Positions 14,081 to 17,605 of a DNA stretch of 17,605 nucleotides are shown here, in pieces; the stretch's first letter is position 1, and the number at the start of each line of letters is the position of its first letter. The notes below the pieces were generated by a model, which was not told the DNA's origin, ran no database searches, and saw only the letters and a list, made by a program, of their open reading frames with translations. Origin of the DNA: Actinomycetota bacterium (GTDB taxonomy: Bacteria; Actinomycetota; Actinomycetes; Actinomycetales; Microbacteriaceae); contig WLDR01000014.1 of NCBI GenBank assembly GCA_009704705.1, positions 1 to 17,605 on the forward strand, in the 5' to 3' direction. The translations under genes and the position numbers were made by a program.

Positions 14081-15277
14081 ATGCGCACCTACCTCGACCA
14101 CGCGGCTTCCACGCCGGTGCGTGACTCCGCGCGGGATGCGTTTATTTCGGCGCTCGCGGTGGCGGGCAATCCGTCATCGGTTCACCGCGATGGGCAGGCT
14201 GCAAAAGCGATTGTCGAGGATGCCCGCGCGCGGGTTGCGCAGGTCTTCTCCTGCGACCCCATCGAGGTCGTCTTCACCTCCGGTGGAACTGAATCGGTCA
14301 ATCTCGGGTTGACCGGGCTGTATCGCTCGCGGCTGATCGGGCTCGCCGGCGGTGGCGCTGACCAAGCTCGAAACCGAGTCGTCGTTCCTGAAGCCGAGCA
14401 CCACGCCACGCTCGACACCGTGCTCGCGCTCGAAAAAGAAGGTGCCGTCGTCGAGTGGGTTCCCGTCGATGGTGACGGGCTGATTGACTCGCAAGCCTGG
14501 CAAGCAGCCCTTGCGCGCTCACCCGAAACGATTGCGGTGGCTTCGGCGATTGCGGCCAACAACGAGGTCGGCACGATTCAGAACTGGCGCGAGCTTGCTC
14601 ACATGTCGGCCGATTCGGGTGTGCCGTTTCACCTCGACGCATCCGCGGCCGCTGGGCACCTCGATTTATCACTGCGTCCGGCGACCGCGGTGAGCATGAC
14701 CGGTCACAAAATCGGTTCGGTTCCTGGAGTGGGCGTTCTGCTGGTCGATCGCGCTGCGGCACCACAGGCCATCATTCATGGCGGGGGACAACAGCGCGGG
14801 TTGCGTTCCGGCACGATGGACGCGCCGGCCGCGGCGAGTTTCGCGGCGGCGCTCGAAGAAGTTGAGCGCGAGCGCGCCCGTGAGACAGCGCGGCTTGAGA
14901 ACCTGCGAGACGACGCGATTGTGCGCATCCAGCACGCCGTGCCCTCGGCTGTTCTTCGTGGCACGCGCGAAAACCGTCTCGACAACAACATCAACTTCAC
15001 GTTCCCGGGTTGCCAGAGCGACAGCTTGCTCTTCTTGCTCGACGAGCAGGGCATTTCTGTTTCGACCGGATCCGCTTGCCAGGCGGGCGTTGCCCAACCG
15101 TCGCACGTGTTGCTCGCGATGGGACTTTCTGAAGCGGATGCGCACAGCGCGTTGCGCATCACACTCGGGCACACCACAACCGAGACAGACCTCGACGTGC
15201 TCGTCGACGCACTGCCGGGAGTCTACGAACGCGCGTTGCGCGCGGGGCTCACGTCAGACGCCCGTCCGAGCAACTAG
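14081..15277 (+). CDS. iscS: Cysteine desulfurase (NifS/IscS family)
   Basis: This PLP enzyme (398 residues) converts cysteine to alanine and a protein persulfide for Fe-S clusters and tRNA thiolation. Visible features are LDHAASTPV at 5-13, the TSGGTESVN PLP-phosphate motif at 66-74, EAEHHA at 104-109, the PLP lysine Lys210 in SMTGHKIG, and the catalytic Cys333 in STGSACQAG. One oddity: the usual Asp-Ala-x-Gln motif after HxD reads DASA (186-189), so the conserved Gln that contacts PLP is Ala. Neighbouring mnmA downstream fits sulfur supply for 2-thiouridine. The gene ends on a CTAG shared with the opposing ubiquitin-like gene. The symbol iscS follows usage in actinobacteria; nifS-type naming is equally possible. 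Confidence 0.93.
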   Translation: MRTYLDHAASTPVRDSARDAFISALAVAGNPSSVHRDGQAAKAIVEDARARVAQVFSCDPIEVVFTSGGTESVNLGLTGLYRSRLIGLAGGGADQARNRVVVPEAEHHATLDTVLALEKEGAVVEWVPVDGDGLIDSQAWQAALARSPETIAVASAIAANNEVGTIQNWRELAHMSADSGVPFHLDASAAAGHLDLSLRPATAVSMTGHKIGSVPGVGVLLVDRAAAPQAIIHGGGQQRGLRSGTMDAPAAASFAAALEEVERERARETARLENLRDDAIVRIQHAVPSAVLRGTRENRLDNNINFTFPGCQSDSLLFLLDEQGISVSTGSACQAGVAQPSHVLLAMGLSEADAHSALRITLGHTTTETDLDVLVDALPGVYERALRAGLTSDARPSN

Positions 15278-15990
15278 CTGGTTTGGGCGTGTCGTCGCCG
15301 AAGAAGTGCGAGAGCCGCACCGGTGCTGACAAGCAGTCCGCTCGCAATGAGGCTCGCGATTATCGTCGGCTGATTGAGGCCTGTGTCGGCCAATGTGCCC
15401 GGGACCACTCCGCTCCAGGAGATTTGGGCACTGCCACACACCGTGTCGGCGGCAATCGTGACGTCAAACGCACCCGGCTCAGCAAAAGTCCCCAGCACCT
15501 GTCCAGTATCGGAATCGAGAGTCACCCCATCGGGCAGCGAACCCGAGACGACCGATGCGTGCGTTACTCCCGGGTGCGCAATCACCGCGTTACTCACGGT
15601 GCCGCCAAGATAGGGCTCGTCGGGGGTGATGGACCACGCCGCAACCACAGGGAGCATCCACAGTTCGATCACGTCACCGGGGTAGATGTAGGGGTAGTCA
15701 TTGATCACGTTCCCATCTTGCAGAACCACTTGCTCAAAGCCGATCCCAAAAGTCAGACGCATGCACGCCGGACTCATGCCGGTTTTGTCTTGGATCTTTT
15801 GCTTCACATTTTCGATGCTGTCGGAGCCTTCAACGTCCAGTGTTGGGACATGGAATCCGTCCCAGGTTTGAGTGACATTGAGATCTCCCGCGCCCCCAAC
15901 CCACGCGAATGCTGGCGTTGCCAGACTTGGGAGGAGACCGAGGCTCATCACTGTGGCTCCGATTGCGAAAATCGCGCGTCTCTTGATCAT
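15274..15990 (-). CDS. Secreted cell-wall-anchored protein with a ubiquitin-like domain
   Basis: A 238-residue exported protein. Residues 1-29 are a classical signal peptide (basic MIKRR, hydrophobic core, ATPAFA cleavage site). Residues about 36-113 are a ubiquitin-like domain: SDSIENVKQKIQDKTG (56-71) against SDTIENVKAKIQDKEG in human ubiquitin, with flanking TLDVE, RLTF, LQDG and DY matches. Residues about 118-195 resemble a putative Ig (He_PIG) domain (GSLPDGVTLDSDTGQVLGTF at 150-169). LADTG (200-204) is an LAxTG sortase-E type signal, followed by a membrane helix at 208-230 and the basic RRRH. Only two cysteines (76, 185). No Gly-Gly follows the ubiquitin fold. The start has GAGGAG about 6 bases upstream. 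The gene runs against both neighbours, between the desulfurase and mnmA. Function unknown; the domain calls rest on visual alignment. Confidence 0.88.
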   Translation of the reverse strand: MIKRRAIFAIGATVMSLGLLPSLATPAFAWVGGAGDLNVTQTWDGFHVPTLDVEGSDSIENVKQKIQDKTGMSPACMRLTFGIGFEQVVLQDGNVINDYPYIYPGDVIELWMLPVVAAWSITPDEPYLGGTVSNAVIAHPGVTHASVVSGSLPDGVTLDSDTGQVLGTFAEPGAFDVTIAADTVCGSAQISWSGVVPGTLADTGLNQPTIIASLIASGLLVSTGAALALLRRRHAQTS

Positions 15991-16020
15991 GTCTCTCTCC
16001 TCGAGGCCTGTGCTCGTCCA

Positions 16021-16026
16021 ACACTA
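16021..16026 (-). promoter_or_regulatory. Candidate -10 box for the ubiquitin-like surface gene
   Basis: Read on the minus strand this is TAGTGT (TAnnnT). The start site near 16014 would give a leader of about 24 bases carrying the GAGGAG ribosome site. No recognisable -35 element. Confidence 0.3.
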
Positions 16027-16053
16027 GTTCCGAAGCTCGTCGGCGCGAGCGCT

Positions 16054-16059
16054 TAAGAT
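16054..16059 (+). promoter_or_regulatory. -10 box implying leaderless mnmA mRNA
   Basis: TAAGAT ends 6 bases before the mnmA ATG, and no Shine-Dalgarno sequence is present, so transcription would start at or next to the start codon. It lies back-to-back with the minus-strand promoter of the surface-protein gene within a 75-base gap. Confidence 0.5.
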
Positions 16060-16065
16060 TGAGTC

Positions 16066-17181
16066 ATGCGTGTTCTGGCAGCGATGAGTGGCGGGGTTGA
16101 TTCCGCTGTCGCTGCTGCCCGCGCCGTCGAGGCCGGTCACGACGTGGTGGGCGTGCACCTCGCTCTCAGTCGCATGCCGGGCACCCTGCGTACCGGGTCT
16201 CGCGGTTGCTGCACAATCGAGGATTCGATGGATGCGCAGCGCGCGGCCACGGCCTTGGGCATCCCGTTCTATGTCTGGGACTTCAGCGATCGCTTCAAGG
16301 CAGATGTCGTCGATGACTTCGTTGCCGAGTACGAGGCCGGTCGCACGCCGAACCCGTGCATGCGCTGTAACGAGCGAATCAAGTTCGCGGCGCTCATGGA
16401 CAAAGCTCTCGCGCTTGGATTCGACGCGGTGTGCACGGGGCACTACGCGATCATCGAGACCGACGCCGACGGCAACCGTGAACTACACCGCGCGAGTGCG
16501 TGGGCGAAGGACCAGTCGTACGTGCTCGGCGTTCTCACGAGTGAACAGCTAGCCCACGCGATGTTCCCACTCGGCGACACACCCACCAAAGCCGAGGTGC
16601 GTGCGGAGGCCGAGCGCCGCGGACTCTCGGTCGCGCAGAAGCCCGACAGCCACGACATCTGCTTCATTCCAGACGGTGACACCCGCGGATGGCTCGGCGA
16701 GCGTGTCGGCCTCGAAACTGGAGACATTCTCACGTCCGACGGCGAAGTGCTCGGTCAGCACGATGGCGCACCCGGATTCACGGTTGGTCAGCGCAAGGGG
16801 CTCAACATCGGTCGCCCGGCACCCGACGGTCGTCCCCGATTTGTCATCGAAGTTCGACCGGCAACAAATCAGGTGATCGTCGGCCCGAAAGAAGAGCTCG
16901 ACATCGCGCAGATTTCGGGCAACAAGTTCACCTGGTGTGGAATTGCCCCCGAAGACGCAACCGAAGCGTTCGCGTGCGAGGTGCAGATTCGCGCGCACGC
17001 TGATCCGGTGCCCGCGGTAGCTCAGGTCGTTGACGGCGCGATGGTTGTCACGCCGGATGCTCCACTCAACTCCGTCTCACCCGGCCAGACCGCCGTCATC
17101 TACGTGGGCACGCGGGTGCTCGGCCAATTCACCATCGACCGCACGCTCAGTGCCGTTGGCAGTGAAGCAGTGCACGTATGA
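16066..17181 (+). CDS. mnmA: tRNA-specific 2-thiouridylase
   Basis: MnmA (371 residues) installs the 2-thio group on U34 of tRNAs for Lys, Glu and Gln, using ATP and sulfur relayed from a cysteine desulfurase. The PP-loop SGGVDS is at 8-13. The catalytic Cys98 lies in NPCMRC and the persulfide partner Cys199 in DSHDICF. GHYA at 125-128 and the GFTVGQRKGLNIG block mark the central and C-terminal domains. All key residues are present. A likely leaderless promoter sits 6 bases before the ATG. The stop overlaps the ligA start (ATGA at 17178-17181). The functional partner, the desulfurase, is 0.8 kb upstream on the same strand but is separated by the reversed surface-protein gene. Confidence 0.97.
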   Translation: MRVLAAMSGGVDSAVAAARAVEAGHDVVGVHLALSRMPGTLRTGSRGCCTIEDSMDAQRAATALGIPFYVWDFSDRFKADVVDDFVAEYEAGRTPNPCMRCNERIKFAALMDKALALGFDAVCTGHYAIIETDADGNRELHRASAWAKDQSYVLGVLTSEQLAHAMFPLGDTPTKAEVRAEAERRGLSVAQKPDSHDICFIPDGDTRGWLGERVGLETGDILTSDGEVLGQHDGAPGFTVGQRKGLNIGRPAPDGRPRFVIEVRPATNQVIVGPKEELDIAQISGNKFTWCGIAPEDATEAFACEVQIRAHADPVPAVAQVVDGAMVVTPDAPLNSVSPGQTAVIYVGTRVLGQFTIDRTLSAVGSEAVHV

Positions 17182-17605
17182 CCGATGCACCCGACTTCGA
17201 GAAAGCCCAAGCCGAAGCGGCTGAAATAACCGAGCGCATTCTTCAGGCGTCCGACGCCTACTACGCACGTGACGAAACGCTGATCAGCGATGCTGAGTAC
17301 GACGCGCTGCTCGATCGACTCCGCGAAATCGAGACCCAGTTCCCCGTTCTGCAAGGACAAGACAGTCCGACGCTTGTCGTCGGGCGTGGCCAGGCCAATT
17401 CCACATTCGCCCCCGTCACACACGCCGAACGCATGATGAGCCTCGACAACGTGTTCAGCGAGGAGCAGTTCCGAAGCTGGGCCGAGAAAGTCGTTCGCGA
17501 TTCGGGCCGGGCCGTGCACTGGTTGTGTGAGTTGAAGATCGACGGGCTCGCCATCAACCTTCGGTACGAAAACGGGCAGCTTGTGTCGGCCGCCACTCGT
17601 GGCGA
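17178..17605 (+). CDS. ligA: NAD-dependent DNA ligase, N-terminal part
   Basis: The first 142 codons of LigA, the replicative NAD+-dependent DNA ligase; the gene continues past the right edge. The N-terminal Ia domain that grips NMN is seen (YYARDETLISDAEYDALL at 28-45, with the conserved Y and D residues). It is followed by the start of the adenylation domain: SLDNVFSEEQF at 88-98 and the nucleophile Lys120 in ELKIDGLA. The ATG overlaps the mnmA stop (ATGA), so the gene is translationally coupled to mnmA, an arrangement consistent with actinobacterial mnmA-ligA neighbourhoods. Nothing unusual in the visible part. Confidence 0.97.
   Translation, partial: MTDAPDFEKAQAEAAEITERILQASDAYYARDETLISDAEYDALLDRLREIETQFPVLQGQDSPTLVVGRGQANSTFAPVTHAERMMSLDNVFSEEQFRSWAEKVVRDSGRAVHWLCELKIDGLAINLRYENGQLVSAATRG

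Noticed and set aside
15274..15990. Ubiquitin-like protein as a Urm1/ThiS-type sulfur carrier for the neighbouring MnmA
   Set aside because: Tempting because a desulfurase and a tRNA thiolase flank it, but the protein has a signal peptide and wall anchor, lacks the terminal Gly-Gly needed for thiocarboxylate, and MnmA normally needs no such carrier.
15274..15990. Bacterial ubiquitin-conjugation (Bil/Pup-like) defence operon
   Set aside because: No E1-, E2-, deubiquitinase- or proteasome-accessory gene is nearby; the neighbours are housekeeping genes.
15268..16030. Target-site duplication or transposon ends flanking the ubiquitin-like gene (ACTAG at both sides)
   Set aside because: A 5-base match in this composition is expected by chance; no inverted repeats or transposase were seen.
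15283..16056. 257-codon open frame on the plus strand opposite the ubiquitin-like gene
   Set aside because: The minus-strand frame has a signal peptide, recognisable domains, a sorting signal and a ribosome site; the plus frame is Arg/His-rich without any recognisable feature.

Overview
The window looks like chromosomal DNA of a high-G+C actinobacterium, most likely a member of the Microbacteriaceae. The reasons are the gene order rpsB-tsf-pyrH-frr-cdsA and, further on, cysteine desulfurase-mnmA-ligA; DivIVA-type coiled-coil proteins; an LAxTG-type (sortase E) sorting signal; GTG starts; and several genes whose -10 box lies only 6-9 bases before the start codon, which suggests leaderless mRNAs. 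No rRNA, tRNA, CRISPR array, insertion sequence or phage gene was seen.

Layout. Positions 1-2091 (minus strand) hold a 14-TM-type MFS efflux gene followed by an M23 peptidoglycan peptidase gene that runs off the left edge. A 210-base divergent control region with repeated ACGGTA half-sites separates them from the plus-strand translation block. That block is rpsB (ribosomal protein S2), tsf (EF-Ts), a strong intrinsic terminator, then pyrH (UMP kinase), frr (ribosome recycling factor) and cdsA (CDP-diacylglycerol synthase). It continues with a DivIVA-repeat protein, a lytic-transglycosylase-like membrane protein, a 97-residue protein with a Cys/His cluster, and an alpha/beta hydrolase.

From 8797 to 11032 two minus-strand genes encode an AI-2E/PerM-type membrane protein and a long DivIVA-like coiled-coil protein. 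From 11254 the plus strand carries a large membrane protein with an internal lipobox, a YbbN-like thioredoxin/TPR protein, and a cysteine desulfurase. The desulfurase would supply sulfur to MnmA for tRNA 2-thiouridine; MnmA overlaps the start of ligA (NAD-dependent DNA ligase), which is cut by the right edge.

The main discovery candidate lies between the desulfurase and mnmA on the opposite strand (15274-15990). It encodes a 238-residue exported protein with a signal peptide, a domain strikingly similar to eukaryotic ubiquitin (21 of 32 identical residues over ubiquitin positions 14-45), a putative immunoglobulin-like (He_PIG-type) domain, and a C-terminal LADTG sorting signal with a membrane anchor and basic tail. 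A ubiquitin-fold module displayed on an actinobacterial cell wall is not something I know as a described system. It lacks the C-terminal Gly-Gly and sits outside the cytoplasm, so it is unlikely to be a conjugated modifier; a binding, adhesive or host-mimicking role is possible but unproven.
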